Notes: generated by a model not told the origin, from the sequence alone. DNA of 64,000 bases from Latescibacteria bacterium UBA6620 (GCA_002433075.1 DJHM01000022.1:169673-233672), one strand, 5' to 3'. Positions 8,649-17,651 are shown, counted from the stretch's first letter. A program made the numbers and translations.

Positions 8649-10054
8649 GTACCGTAACTCTCCCTTGCGGACCCGACCAACCGCCCGATCATCGCCAGAA
8701 AGACCGCGTGAATGAAGGCGATCTTGTTAGTAATCATTGTCGCGTCTGCCATTCCATAGACCAGAAGCCCGCAGTAGACAGTGATAAAGGCCGCCAGAAT
8801 TAGCCGGTGATCGTCAACGGCCTCGATCCTGAAGCGCCTGAATGCAAGCCATAGCGCTTTCCCGTACAACCACACGAAAACACCGATCCCCACGATCCCC
8901 ATTCGCAGGCCGAGCGTCAGGTAGAGGTTGTCGACCGTTCCCGTCGTCAGGATATGCGGCACCACCGCCTCCAGGATGGGTATCGACACCGTCTCCCCGT
9001 GGCCGCCCCCCAGCAGAGGCCGATCTCTCATTTTCTCCAGCACAAGTCCGTAAGAAATAATCCGGGACGTAATCGTCCAGTCGTCCTGCTCGACAGCGCG
9101 CTCCACTTTCCGGTAGGCCGCCCCCGAAACTCCAGCGCTCGTCACCTCCTCGAATGCATAGCCCAATCCAAGGATCAGGATGGGCAAGGCCACGATCATC
9201 ATGAAACGGCGCGAACGTCCGCGCCTCCCCCGATCCAACAGGACCAGAAGCGCCAACACCCCCAGACCAGTAGCCGTGCCGACCCACATTCCCCGCCCCA
9301 CCGTCAACACGAGCGCGAGCGCGATGGGTACCAGGGCGATTCCACTCAGGATCCGACGATATCTGCGCGGCTCGAAGGCCCAGACCGTGGCCACCAGCAG
9401 GGTGCCGATCGGCAGCATCAGCCCTTCGACACGTGCGACTCGAACGAAGGAACCAGAAATCGAGAGATTCACCACCCCAAGAAACTCGAACAGATACTCC
9501 ACCCCGACAACGGCCGAAGTTCCGATGAGCAGCGGAATCCAGTCCTTGAACCGTCGAAAGTCGAGGAACCCCGTAGCAACGTAGAAAGCGCCGTAATACA
9601 GGGGGTATCTGACATTGCGCAACATGTGAGAAGTCGACTGACCGTAGGCCAGGCCCAGCCCGCAGGAAAAAACGATCAGGCCCAGAAACACCGCGACCTG
9701 TAGATCGAGCGGTGTCCGGGTCCAGGATCGCCGACTCGACACCCACGATATTGCAGCCAGAACGACGATCAGCGCATAGAGCGCCTCGACGAACTGAACA
9801 TTCTCGGGCAACCTTACATAGGTATCGAAAAACTCCCTTGGGATCGTAACGGGGATCGTACAGAGATAGAACAGAGCTGCCGTCACCGAACCGAAGACCG
9901 CGGCCAGGGAAAACACGGTCAGGACGACGATCGGTGGTCCGATCCAACCGAACTTCAGGACCGGCGCCACGACCAGAATCAGATGGGCGACGAGCGCAAT
10001 CATGAGAAGACGGCGATTGCGGGGATGGATCGTCGAGATGGCCGCCGTGTTCAT
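8645..10054 (-). CDS. O-antigen polymerase/ligase-like membrane protein (Wzy/WaaL)
   Basis: A 469-residue protein with about 12 hydrophobic segments. Near residues 345-400, RPLLGGGHG followed by TVDNLYLTLGLRMGIVG marks the large periplasmic loop and following helix of the Wzy_C domain shared by O-antigen polymerases and ligases. Its place in a cluster with a flippase and an initiating transferase favours repeat-unit polymerisation, but ligation to another acceptor is equally possible from sequence. Four-base overlaps on both sides suggest translational coupling. Confidence 0.85.
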   Translation of the reverse strand: MNTAAISTIHPRNRRLLMIALVAHLILVVAPVLKFGWIGPPIVVLTVFSLAAVFGSVTAALFYLCTIPVTIPREFFDTYVRLPENVQFVEALYALIVVLAAISWVSSRRSWTRTPLDLQVAVFLGLIVFSCGLGLAYGQSTSHMLRNVRYPLYYGAFYVATGFLDFRRFKDWIPLLIGTSAVVGVEYLFEFLGVVNLSISGSFVRVARVEGLMLPIGTLLVATVWAFEPRRYRRILSGIALVPIALALVLTVGRGMWVGTATGLGVLALLVLLDRGRRGRSRRFMMIVALPILILGLGYAFEEVTSAGVSGAAYRKVERAVEQDDWTITSRIISYGLVLEKMRDRPLLGGGHGETVSIPILEAVVPHILTTGTVDNLYLTLGLRMGIVGIGVFVWLYGKALWLAFRRFRIEAVDDHRLILAAFITVYCGLLVYGMADATMITNKIAFIHAVFLAMIGRLVGSARESYGT

Positions 10055-11646
10055 GGGATCGCCTCGTCTACGATCCGTCGCATGCGATCATAGTGGGGGC
10101 TGGCTTCGAGAAGCGCGACCCCGAATTCCGTCCCTGTCGTCTCCGCTTCGATCACCCGGTACCTGCGGCTCCACCGGCCGTCAGCACGAAGCATCCGGAT
10201 AATTCTTATGTAATGCGGATGGGGAAGAAAAACGAGATCGGCCCCTTCGTCGAAGAACTGATCCAGATCGAACCCATCGACCGCAAAGGATCGGTGATTC
10301 AGCCCCGCCATGTCGACAATCCGTTTCCCGGGATTCAGCGCCGCGGGCAAACCGATCTCGGTTGCCGAGATCACCAGGTCATCAGGAAGTTCCGAAAACC
10401 GATCGAGCGCGAACCACCGGTCGCTCTGGGAGGTCGCTCGATAGGTTTCGACCAGATCGAACGCGCCGACTGCACCGGCCTGGACGCCCTTCCGAAAAGC
10501 CTTTGCCGAAGCGATCCCAGGTGATGACAGGATCGCAGCCACGGAAAGAGCGGTCACCAGCGGTAGCCGCGACCTTACGTCCTCGTGAAACGTGCCAATC
10601 TGAAAGCCCGACATCGCCCGGCCAGCCAGGTAAGCGAAGGCCGGCAACACGGGATGGAAGAATCTCTCCTTGTACGGCATGATCGGCAACGTCATGAACA
10701 GGTGATAAAAAAGAAAGAGAACCGTCGCTGCGAGCACCCCGATCTCGACAGAAAGCGACCGTTCCTTGCGCTCCCGCAGGAAACAGAGCCCGATCGCGAT
10801 CGGCAGGATCAGAAGCCAGTAGCCGCTCGCGAAGTCCACGAATTCGGCCAGTGCCACGTGCCCGTACTCGCTCGCGAATCCTGCACCGTAGCCGTGTACA
10901 CTTTTCGTGTAAAACGACAGGGGCAGGGGAGTACCCAGGACCCCCCACGCCAGAAGAACATGAGCCAGAAAAATGCCGATCGTTCCGGCCCCGACCGCTC
11001 CCCAGACTCGCCTTTTGGAGGAGGGCCCGATCATCGCGGCCACGGCAGGCACCAGAACCGTAAACAGGCAGAGTTCTGGACGGACGGCAAGCGCGAGGCC
11101 GCCCCCGATTGAGGTTCCCATCGCGTATCCGGAGCGACCGGACTCCACACCTCCCGCCATCAGCAGGAAGCCCGCCAGAAACGCCATGGCGAAAGTCGTG
11201 TCCATCCCCGTCGTGAAGTGAGCCGACAGGGAGTCGGACCAGAACGCCAGAGCCGTCAGGGTTACCACCGACGCCACCTGCCCGTTCGCCCCTCCAGCCT
11301 CCCGAGCGAGCCTTGACACCAGGAACACGAAAGCAGCACCGCATAGAACGCTCGAGAGCTGAACTGCCATGGCCACGGAATCTGCGAACAAACGAACGAT
11401 CGCCACGACCCAGACGTAGGCAAGCGAAGTCGGCCCGTAGACCGGATCGTCCCCTCGGTTCCACGCCAGCCCTTCTCCCCCAAGAAGATGATCGGCGTAT
11501 CGAACAAACATCAGGCTGTCGTCCATCACGAAGCGAGCCGCCCACTGCGTGGCCACTGCAACCCCCAGAACCACGCAAGGCATCGCGTGGGCCAGCGTGA
11601 ACCAACTCCGATGTGAGGGCCAACCATCCGAGGGTCTTGCGATCAC
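10051..11646 (-). CDS. GT-C membrane glycosyltransferase-like protein (AftB-like)
   Basis: This ~531-residue protein has about ten hydrophobic segments. The first outer loop carries MDDSLMFVRYADHLLGGEG, followed by GDDPVYGPTSLAYVWV, the pattern of polyprenol-phosphate-sugar-dependent GT-C enzymes related to bacterial arabinofuranosyltransferases; the paired aspartates are the likely catalytic site. The preferred start is GTG at 11646, which overlaps the stop codon of the preceding gene (GTGA), although the frame runs further upstream. A soluble C-terminal domain (~residues 395-531) follows. A clear paralogue lies inside the BMC operon at 14137-15534. Confidence 0.75.
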   Translation of the reverse strand: MIARPSDGWPSHRSWFTLAHAMPCVVLGVAVATQWAARFVMDDSLMFVRYADHLLGGEGLAWNRGDDPVYGPTSLAYVWVVAIVRLFADSVAMAVQLSSVLCGAAFVFLVSRLAREAGGANGQVASVVTLTALAFWSDSLSAHFTTGMDTTFAMAFLAGFLLMAGGVESGRSGYAMGTSIGGGLALAVRPELCLFTVLVPAVAAMIGPSSKRRVWGAVGAGTIGIFLAHVLLAWGVLGTPLPLSFYTKSVHGYGAGFASEYGHVALAEFVDFASGYWLLILPIAIGLCFLRERKERSLSVEIGVLAATVLFLFYHLFMTLPIMPYKERFFHPVLPAFAYLAGRAMSGFQIGTFHEDVRSRLPLVTALSVAAILSSPGIASAKAFRKGVQAGAVGAFDLVETYRATSQSDRWFALDRFSELPDDLVISATEIGLPAALNPGKRIVDMAGLNHRSFAVDGFDLDQFFDEGADLVFLPHPHYIRIIRMLRADGRWSRRYRVIEAETTGTEFGVALLEASPHYDRMRRIVDEAIP

Positions 11647-12854
11647 GAGCCCGTCCCTCCATCGGCCAGTTCGAGCCATCGAGTCCGAACCGCCTCTCCG
11701 ATCCTGGCCGCACAATAAAGTCCACGGTCGGCGGCTGGCACGAGCAACGCGAAGTCGACGGGAAGCCGAAAACGCCCTTCACTGTAGAGAAGTCCGTGAA
11801 CCAAACTGAAAGCGACCGCTGCCGTCAGCGCCGGCCAGCCGAGCGGCTCGCGCCGGCGATCAACCGCGCTCCAGAGCCCAAGCCCCAGAAGCGGTGCAAT
11901 CAGCACCAGAGATCCGAGATGCTGGAGGGGGCGACCTCCCGGAACGAAGGGGTTCCAGAGATGCCCCAGCTTCTGAACGAACAACTCCATTGACCGAAGA
12001 GGATCTTCCACGATCCACTCGGTAACCCTGGCCGCGACAACGCGGTCCCGATCCACGACGTTCTCCTCGTCGATCGAGAGCTTCCCGAACATCCCCAGGT
12101 AGTCTCTTGTAACGTCGAACCCCCCAGTTGCCCGTGGCTCGTGCCCGATCAACATTTCAAATCCGAGTCGAGGTGCGACAGGCACGAACCGATCCGTCAC
12201 AAGGTGGTTTCGGATCGTCCACGGCAGAATGACAAGCAACATCGCGCACACGACTCGAGAGACCGGGCCGATGGTCGACCGACCGCCTCGGATCGCGAAC
12301 CCACCCAACATCAACGGAACCCAGGCGAACACAACCTGGGAGCAGAGAGCGACGAGCCCAAGACACGCCCCCAGGGCGAAGCCTCGCAGATCCGTCGGGT
12401 GCTCGGCGAAGAGAAGAGACAACGCGAACGCAGCAGCAAAGAGAAAAACGAACAGGACATCAGCCGTCAGCATACACCCGCTCCCCACCAGGAGCGGGTG
12501 GAGCGCGCACAGGACGGCCGCCCACCGTCCCACTCGATCGTCTACCACGCGACACCCGATCCAGAGAGCGACCAGGCAGGTGAGCCCACCCAGTATCGCC
12601 TGGCCCACTCTGACCGCAATCGAACGGCCCCCGAAAGCCGAATAGATCCCGGCCATCCACATCGAATAGAGCGGCGGCCGTGCAGCCACGTTGTCAGGAT
12701 AGGCGAATCCAGATGTCTGGTAGACCAGAGCGGCGGTCTCCCACTCAGCCTCTTCCGTCGTCGCAGGCCATCGGTCCCACTCCAGCCCTGCCCCGACCCT
12801 GATCGCGACGGCCAGCAGGAACAGAATCAGAATCCATCGGCGGGGGTGCTTCAC
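11643..12854 (-). CDS. GT-C glycosyltransferase, PMT/ArnT (GT39/GT83)-like
   Basis: A ~403-residue membrane protein with about nine to ten hydrophobic segments. The N-terminal loop contains ATTEEAEWETAALVY, then ARPPLYSMWMAGIY, as in dolichyl/undecaprenyl-phosphate-mannose-type transferases; LPWTIRNHLVTDRFVPV in the middle is another family hallmark. It would take a sugar from a lipid carrier on the outer face of the inner membrane. The start is GTG at 12854 with AAGGTGGA five bases upstream, which is better than the GTG seven codons earlier. It is the first gene of the minus-strand polysaccharide cluster. Confidence 0.8.
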   Translation of the reverse strand: MKHPRRWILILFLLAVAIRVGAGLEWDRWPATTEEAEWETAALVYQTSGFAYPDNVAARPPLYSMWMAGIYSAFGGRSIAVRVGQAILGGLTCLVALWIGCRVVDDRVGRWAAVLCALHPLLVGSGCMLTADVLFVFLFAAAFALSLLFAEHPTDLRGFALGACLGLVALCSQVVFAWVPLMLGGFAIRGGRSTIGPVSRVVCAMLLVILPWTIRNHLVTDRFVPVAPRLGFEMLIGHEPRATGGFDVTRDYLGMFGKLSIDEENVVDRDRVVAARVTEWIVEDPLRSMELFVQKLGHLWNPFVPGGRPLQHLGSLVLIAPLLGLGLWSAVDRRREPLGWPALTAAVAFSLVHGLLYSEGRFRLPVDFALLVPAADRGLYCAARIGEAVRTRWLELADGGTGS

Positions 12855-13145
12855 ACATCCACCTTGTCGGAACACGTTGTGTTTTTATCACTTATCGACG
12901 ATCGCCCGAAAATACGGTCTCGGCGATTCCCACCAAAGAGAATAATTCGGGAGCACGCGCCTCCCCTCATCTGGAACCGGGAGCATTGGAACCGCTGGCC
13001 AAACCCTCAAACGACTTGACTTGCCAGGGGACCCCGGCTACCTTCGGTGCCCTTTCGAGTCCATTTTCAGGCGGAGTTCCTCGCATAGAACTGTCGGGGC
13101 ATCCGTCGGGCGACTTGGCGTGTTTACACCCTTCCAGCTTTCACA
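12855..13145. other. Divergent intergenic region between polysaccharide cluster and BMC operon
   Basis: 291 bases with no coding sequence. It must hold the promoters for both directions. A good sigma70-like promoter for the BMC operon is listed separately (13016-13044). On the minus strand TTGGTG and TATTTT, 16 bases apart, are a weak candidate for the polysaccharide cluster. No clear operator or riboswitch was seen. Confidence 0.6.
13016..13044 (+). promoter_or_regulatory. Sigma70-like promoter for the BMC operon
   Basis: TTGACT (13016-13021), a 17-base spacer and TACCTT (13039-13044), about 100 bases upstream of pduL. The -35 is five of six to consensus and the spacing is ideal. Confidence 0.55.
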
Positions 13146-13859
13146 ATGAACCTCACAATCAAGCCTTCATCAGCCTGCGATGACTGCAGTCTGTGCTCCC
13201 GCTGCGAGCCGCGTGCTCCCGGCGGGGCGATCGACATCGAGGCCGTCGTCGACGAGGTTCTCAGACAGATCCGCACGCCGTCCCCCACGCAAGTGCCGAT
13301 CGGGGTCTCCGCCCGACACTGCCATCTGAACGACGAGGGACTCGAAACCCTGTTCGGCCGAGGCGCGAATTTGAACGTGTATCGCGAACTTTACCAGCCC
13401 GGAGCGTTCGCAGCCGAGGAGGTCGTGTCCGTCGTCGGACCTCGACTTCGGGCCATCGAGCGTGTGCGCGTGCTTGGCCCCACACGTGGCTACAATCAGG
13501 TCGAGCTCGCCCGTACGGATGCCATCTATCTCGGTCTCGACCCGCCCGTCCGTGACTCGGGCGACCTCTCTGATGCGCAGCCCCTTACCTTCGTCGGGCC
13601 CAAGGGGTCCTTCACGGCAGACTGCGCAATCCGGGCCACTCGTCATATTCATCTGACGCCCGAGGATGTCCGGCGCCTGGGCCTTACCGGGATCGAGCGG
13701 GTCAGTGTTCGCATCCCGGGTGAGAAGGGTCTCGTTTTTCACAATGTGAGACTCAAAATCGCCGATGGACAGTTGCCCGAAATCCACCTTGATACCGACG
13801 ACGCGAACGCCGCTGCGGTCGCTTGCGGTGACGTCGCCATCATCGAGGTCCGAACGTGA
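13146..13859 (+). CDS. pduL: PduL-type phosphate acyltransferase of the microcompartment, with four-Cys N-terminus
   Basis: A 237-residue PduL homologue, which converts acyl-CoA plus phosphate to acyl-phosphate plus CoA inside the BMC. The two zinc-binding His motifs of the family are present: VSARHCHL and ATRHIHLTPED. Residues ~28-43 (AIDIEAVVDEVLRQIR) form an amphipathic helix like known encapsulation peptides. Before it lies a motif not part of the usual PduL core: cysteines at 11, 14, 17 and 20 (CxxCxxCxxC), which I verified in the DNA. This could bind a metal or Fe-S cluster or form disulfides. It is the first gene of the operon and overlaps the next by four bases (GTGA). Confidence 0.93.
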   Translation: MNLTIKPSSACDDCSLCSRCEPRAPGGAIDIEAVVDEVLRQIRTPSPTQVPIGVSARHCHLNDEGLETLFGRGANLNVYRELYQPGAFAAEEVVSVVGPRLRAIERVRVLGPTRGYNQVELARTDAIYLGLDPPVRDSGDLSDAQPLTFVGPKGSFTADCAIRATRHIHLTPEDVRRLGLTGIERVSVRIPGEKGLVFHNVRLKIADGQLPEIHLDTDDANAAAVACGDVAIIEVRT

Positions 13860-14140
13860 CTTTCGATGAACGTGCGCTCGGAATGATTGAAACGTGTGGG
13901 TTCGTGGGTACGACCGAAGCCGCCGACGCCATGGCCAAAACCGCCAACATCGACATCGAGCAGTATAAGACGATCGGCGCCGGCTTTACGACCACCCTCG
14001 TACGGGGCGATCTGGGAGCCGTTCAGGTCGCAGTGGAAGCCGGCTCCGCCGCTGCCGACAAGGCTGGAGAACTCGTCGCCGCCCACATCATCCCGAGACC
14101 GCATTCCGATCTGGGGATCTTCCTGGCCCCGGACTCGTGA
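13856..14140 (+). CDS. BMC-H shell protein 1
   Basis: A 94-residue single-domain BMC (Pfam BMC/PF00936) hexamer protein: ALGMIETCGFVGTTEAADAM, pore loop TIGAGF, then RGDLGAVQVAVEAG and the closing HIIPRPHSDL. The pore triplet is Gly-Ala-Gly. The start is GTG at 13856, overlapping the pduL stop codon, and its own stop overlaps the GTG of the next gene in the same way, so three genes are chained by coupling. It should form hexagonal shell facets. Confidence 0.95.
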   Translation: MTFDERALGMIETCGFVGTTEAADAMAKTANIDIEQYKTIGAGFTTTLVRGDLGAVQVAVEAGSAAADKAGELVAAHIIPRPHSDLGIFLAPDS

Positions 14141-15534
14141 CGCCCGAGGAACGACGGCGCATCTGCGTCGCCATCTCGGTGTTGGCCGTCATCGTCGGCG
14201 GGCTCTACGAGCTCGTCAACTTCGACGACCCCTACATCACGTTCCGCTACGCACGCAACTGGGCAGATGGGAACGGGTTTGTCTTCAACACCGGCGAACG
14301 CGTCATGGGAACTACCGCGCCGTTCTACGCTCTCATCCTCGGTGCGGGGGCCCTCGCAGGAATAGACATCCCGTTCTTGGCCGGATGCATGACCGTTGCG
14401 TCGATCGCACTCGTCGGCATCCTGATCTTCCGGCTTCTCGAACACGAAGGGCACGCCGTCGCCGGCGCGGTCGCCGGGCTGATCATCGTGACGCACCCAC
14501 TGATCGGCGACACGCAGGGATTCGAGCTCAACTTCTTTTTCGCGTTCGTTTTTGGCGGAGCGTGGTCCTATAGAAAGGGACGCCCCGGAGTGGCGGGCCT
14601 GCTCCTTGCCCTTGCCACATTGACACGGGCGGACGGTTGCGTCCCCGCAGGACTCATTGGATGTCACGCCCTGTTCAGCGATCGCCGGGCGTTCTGGACC
14701 TTCGTGATCACGTTCGCCCTGCCCGTTTCGATCGCCGCTACGGCCGCGTACGACTACTTCGGGCATCCGCTGCCAGGCACGCTCGAAGCCAAACGCGCGA
14801 TGGGGCAAAGCGGATTCTGGCGTAACTATCTCTATGGAGGTGCGCGTGTAGCCGCGCTCTACCTCCTCTTGTCGCCTCTGATGGTGGGCGTTCTCGTCCT
14901 CGCCGCTATCGGAGCAAAACGAACGTGGCACGACAGGACCTGGCTGGCGTGTGTGCTCGCGTTCTGGGCCGTGACGGTCGCAACGACTTACACAATCCTG
15001 GGCATCCCGTCAGCCTATCACTACTACACGCAGTTCGTCCCCTGCCTGGCCGTACTCGCCGGTCTGGGGACCGAACACGTTCGGGCCAGACTCGCAAAAA
15101 TTCACCCGCGTGCTTTTCACGCAGCCGTCGCGATCCTCATTGTCGCCCAGATCTGGCCCGCGCATCGGGGGATCACGAACCCTGAGCCGCGGTTTAACCT
15201 CTATCGGGAAGCTGCGGAGCATCTGGCGGTCCACGTGGATCCCGAACACAGGGTCGCGGCAGTGGAGATCGGCATCGTGGGATACTTTTCCGGTGTCAGG
15301 GTGCTCGACCTTGTGGGGCTGACGGAACCCCGGGTTCGTGCGCGGATGGCAGAGGGCGACGTGGCATGGGCGGTACGCGAACTCAGACCCGAGTATCTGC
15401 TCTTTCACGATCCGCCCTGGCAATCGATCGAAACCGGCATCGTCGACACCGAAGACTTCGATGATCGATACGACCGGATACACACCTTCAGTGGGGAGCC
15501 TCCCTTTCGGATGGCTCTCTATCGTCGAAAGTAA
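14137..15534 (+). CDS. GT-C glycosyltransferase-like integral membrane protein inside the BMC operon
   Basis: A 465-residue protein with about nine to ten hydrophobic segments. Its first loop, FDDPYITFRYARNWADGNGF followed by GERVMGTTAP, is the signature of AftB-like GT-C enzymes that use polyprenol-phosphate sugars; the acidic pair is intact. A soluble C-terminal part (~340-465) includes AAVEIGIVGYFSG, also seen in weaker form in the paralogue at 10051-11646. The GTG start overlaps the stop of BMC-H 1 (GTGA), and 59 bases separate it from BMC-H 2, so it is co-transcribed and translationally coupled with shell genes. A membrane sugar transferase is not a usual BMC component; its role here is unknown. 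Confidence 0.8.
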   Translation: MTPEERRRICVAISVLAVIVGGLYELVNFDDPYITFRYARNWADGNGFVFNTGERVMGTTAPFYALILGAGALAGIDIPFLAGCMTVASIALVGILIFRLLEHEGHAVAGAVAGLIIVTHPLIGDTQGFELNFFFAFVFGGAWSYRKGRPGVAGLLLALATLTRADGCVPAGLIGCHALFSDRRAFWTFVITFALPVSIAATAAYDYFGHPLPGTLEAKRAMGQSGFWRNYLYGGARVAALYLLLSPLMVGVLVLAAIGAKRTWHDRTWLACVLAFWAVTVATTYTILGIPSAYHYYTQFVPCLAVLAGLGTEHVRARLAKIHPRAFHAAVAILIVAQIWPAHRGITNPEPRFNLYREAAEHLAVHVDPEHRVAAVEIGIVGYFSGVRVLDLVGLTEPRVRARMAEGDVAWAVRELRPEYLLFHDPPWQSIETGIVDTEDFDDRYDRIHTFSGEPPFRMALYRRK

Positions 15535-15593
15535 CATTAACCATCGCTGCGAGGTCACTCGGACCCCGCGCTCACATTTAAGGAGAACAGAAC

Positions 15594-15872
15594 ATGGGTG
15601 AAGCCCTCGGACTCATTGAAACGAAAGGGCTCGTCGCCTTGATCGAAGCGTCAGACACCATGGTCAAGGCTGCAAACGTGAAACTCATCGGATGGGAGAA
15701 GATCGGCGCCGGTTACGTAACCGTGCTCGTTCGAGGCGATGTTGCCGCCGTCAAGGCTGCTACCGACGCCGGTGCCGCGGCAGCAGGAAAAGTCGGCGAA
15801 CTCGTTTCCGTCCACGTCATCCCGCGGCCGCACGGAAGCCTCGAGGACGCCCTGCCCATCGGCAAGGCCTGA
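15594..15872 (+). CDS. BMC-H shell protein 2
   Basis: A 92-residue PduA-like hexameric shell protein: ALGLIETKGLVALIEASDTM, pore loop EKIGAGYV (Gly-Ala-Gly), RGDVAAVKAATDAG and HVIPRPHGSL. A strong SD sequence (AAGGAGAA) lies just before ATG 15594, suggesting this is the abundant facet protein. It is closer to classical PduA than the first copy. Confidence 0.96.
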   Translation: MGEALGLIETKGLVALIEASDTMVKAANVKLIGWEKIGAGYVTVLVRGDVAAVKAATDAGAAAAGKVGELVSVHVIPRPHGSLEDALPIGKA

Positions 15873-15892
15873 GGCCACCCGGACAACCGACT

Positions 15893-16201
15893 ATGACACT
15901 TGGTAAAGTGGTCGGCACGGTGGTCGCTACCCAGAAGGCCGACGGCCTAGAGGGCTTCAAGCTCCAGATCGTGCAGACCGTCGACCTCTCCACCATGGCC
16001 GAATCCGACACCTACGTGGTCGCCGTCGACGCCGCAGGCGCAGGCGAGGGCGAGTACGTGCTCTGTTGCAGCGGGAGCTCAGCTCGAATGACCGAGTCCA
16101 CCCAGGAGCGTCCCGTCGATGCCGTCATCGTTGCCATCGTCGACTCTGCACAAGTGAAGGGCAAGGTCGTTTACGACAAGGCGGGCGGCCGAACGTCCTG
16201 A
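15893..16201 (+). CDS. BMC-P pentameric vertex protein 1 (EutN/CcmL)
   Basis: A 102-residue EutN/CcmL-family protein beginning MTLGKVVGTVVATQKADGL, with the family's central VVAVDAAGAGEGEYVL and the closing VDAVIVAIVD. ATG 15893 is chosen because the preceding in-frame codons lie inside BMC-H 2. It is slightly longer than the two other BMC-P copies because of a C-terminal extension of about 15 residues. It would close the twelve vertices of the shell. Confidence 0.94.
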   Translation: MTLGKVVGTVVATQKADGLEGFKLQIVQTVDLSTMAESDTYVVAVDAAGAGEGEYVLCCSGSSARMTESTQERPVDAVIVAIVDSAQVKGKVVYDKAGGRTS

Positions 16202-16223
16202 CTCCCCAACGCGAGACTCGTTT

Positions 16224-17651
16224 ATGAACCTCGACGAAGCTCAAATCCGGGCCGTGGTCGAAAACGTCGTCAGGGGCCTGACGACCAATGGACACACCAC
16301 CCAACGCGCTCTCCCCCGCCCAGAAGGTCCCGGTGAAGATGGGGTATTCGAGCGGCTGGAAGACGCGGTCTCCGCGGCTCGGACAGCGCAATGTGAACTC
16401 GAGGCCCTGTCGCTCGACACACGACGGCAGATCATCACCGCGATTCGGGAAACTTCACTCGAACACGCGCGCGGGCTCGCCCAGCAGACTCGTGACGAAA
16501 CCGGCATGGGGCGCGTCCCTCACAAGATCCGGAAGTTCGAGGTCGTTGCCCGGGAGACTCCGGGAGTCGAAGATCTACAGCAGGTGGCGTGGTCCGGCGA
16601 CCACGGGCTCACGGTCGTCGAGATGGCTCCCTTCGGCGTCGTCGCCGCAGTCACGCCTTCCACGCACCCCGTCCCGACGATCGTCAACAACGCCATCAGC
16701 CTGATCGCTGCCGGAAACAGCGTGGTCTTCGCCCCGCATCCCAGCGCAAGGCGAGTATCGCAGGCCGGCATTCAGATCATCAACCGGGCCATCATCGGAG
16801 TCGGAGGCCCCCCCGACCTGCTTGTCGCCGTGCTGGAACCTACAATCGAAACCGCGCAGGCCCTGTTCACGCATCCCGACATCGACCTACTCCTCGTTAC
16901 GGGCGGCGGCGGAGTCGTCAAGGCCGCCATGCAGGCCCCCAAGCGCGCGATCTGCGCAGGTCCGGGCAATCCTCCTGTTGTCGTCGACGAGACGGCCGAC
17001 CTCGCCAAAGCTGCCGCCGACACCATCGCGGGGGGCGGGTTCGATAACAACATCCTCTGCATCGGGGAAAAGGAAGTCTTCGCCGTCCAGTCCATCGCGA
17101 ACGAATTCGTACGTCACCTCGAACAGAACGGTTGCGTACTTCTCGACTCCGGGCAGGTGGAACGGCTCACCGGTGTAGCGTTCCCCACGAGCAACGGAGA
17201 CTGGTCCATCAATCGTGAATTCGTCGGGCGCAACGCAGACGTCCTTGCCGACGCCATCGGTCTGAACGTCTCCGATGACGTCCCCTTGCTCGTCGGCGAA
17301 GTCGCGCCGGACCATCCCTTCGTCCATCGCGAGCAGATGATGCCGTTCCTGCCCGTGGTTCGGGTTCCCGACGTCGACACCGGAATCGACATGGCCGTGG
17401 AAGCCGAGCGCAGATACCGACATACCGCGGTCATGCACTCAAAAAACGTTGAAAGCATGACAACGATGGCGCGAAAGTGCCGTTGCACTCTGTTCGTCAA
17501 GAACGGCCCGTCCACGGCCGGCCTCGGTGCGGGAGGTGAGGGATACACATCCTTCTCGATCGCTACACCGACCGGTGAAGGGGCCACCTCCGCCCGCACG
17601 TTCACCCGGCAGCGTCGTTGCACGCTCGTCGACTACTTTCGGATTGTCTGA
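16224..17651 (+). CDS. CoA-acylating aldehyde dehydrogenase of the microcompartment (PduP/EutE-like)
   Basis: A 475-residue member of the aldehyde dehydrogenase superfamily that oxidises an aldehyde with NAD+ and CoA to acyl-CoA. The N-terminal LDEAQIRAVVENVVRGL helix, followed by a flexible linker (~20-40), is a typical encapsulation peptide. The cofactor-binding start (APFGVVAAVTPSTHPV) and the catalytic Cys279 in FDNNILCIGEKEVF are present. The context (aldolase, PduL, kinase homologue) suggests lactaldehyde as substrate, giving lactyl-CoA, as proposed for PVM-type BMCs. The stop overlaps the next start by one base (TGATG). Confidence 0.95.
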   Translation: MNLDEAQIRAVVENVVRGLTTNGHTTQRALPRPEGPGEDGVFERLEDAVSAARTAQCELEALSLDTRRQIITAIRETSLEHARGLAQQTRDETGMGRVPHKIRKFEVVARETPGVEDLQQVAWSGDHGLTVVEMAPFGVVAAVTPSTHPVPTIVNNAISLIAAGNSVVFAPHPSARRVSQAGIQIINRAIIGVGGPPDLLVAVLEPTIETAQALFTHPDIDLLLVTGGGGVVKAAMQAPKRAICAGPGNPPVVVDETADLAKAAADTIAGGGFDNNILCIGEKEVFAVQSIANEFVRHLEQNGCVLLDSGQVERLTGVAFPTSNGDWSINREFVGRNADVLADAIGLNVSDDVPLLVGEVAPDHPFVHREQMMPFLPVVRVPDVDTGIDMAVEAERRYRHTAVMHSKNVESMTTMARKCRCTLFVKNGPSTAGLGAGGEGYTSFSIATPTGEGATSARTFTRQRRCTLVDYFRIV

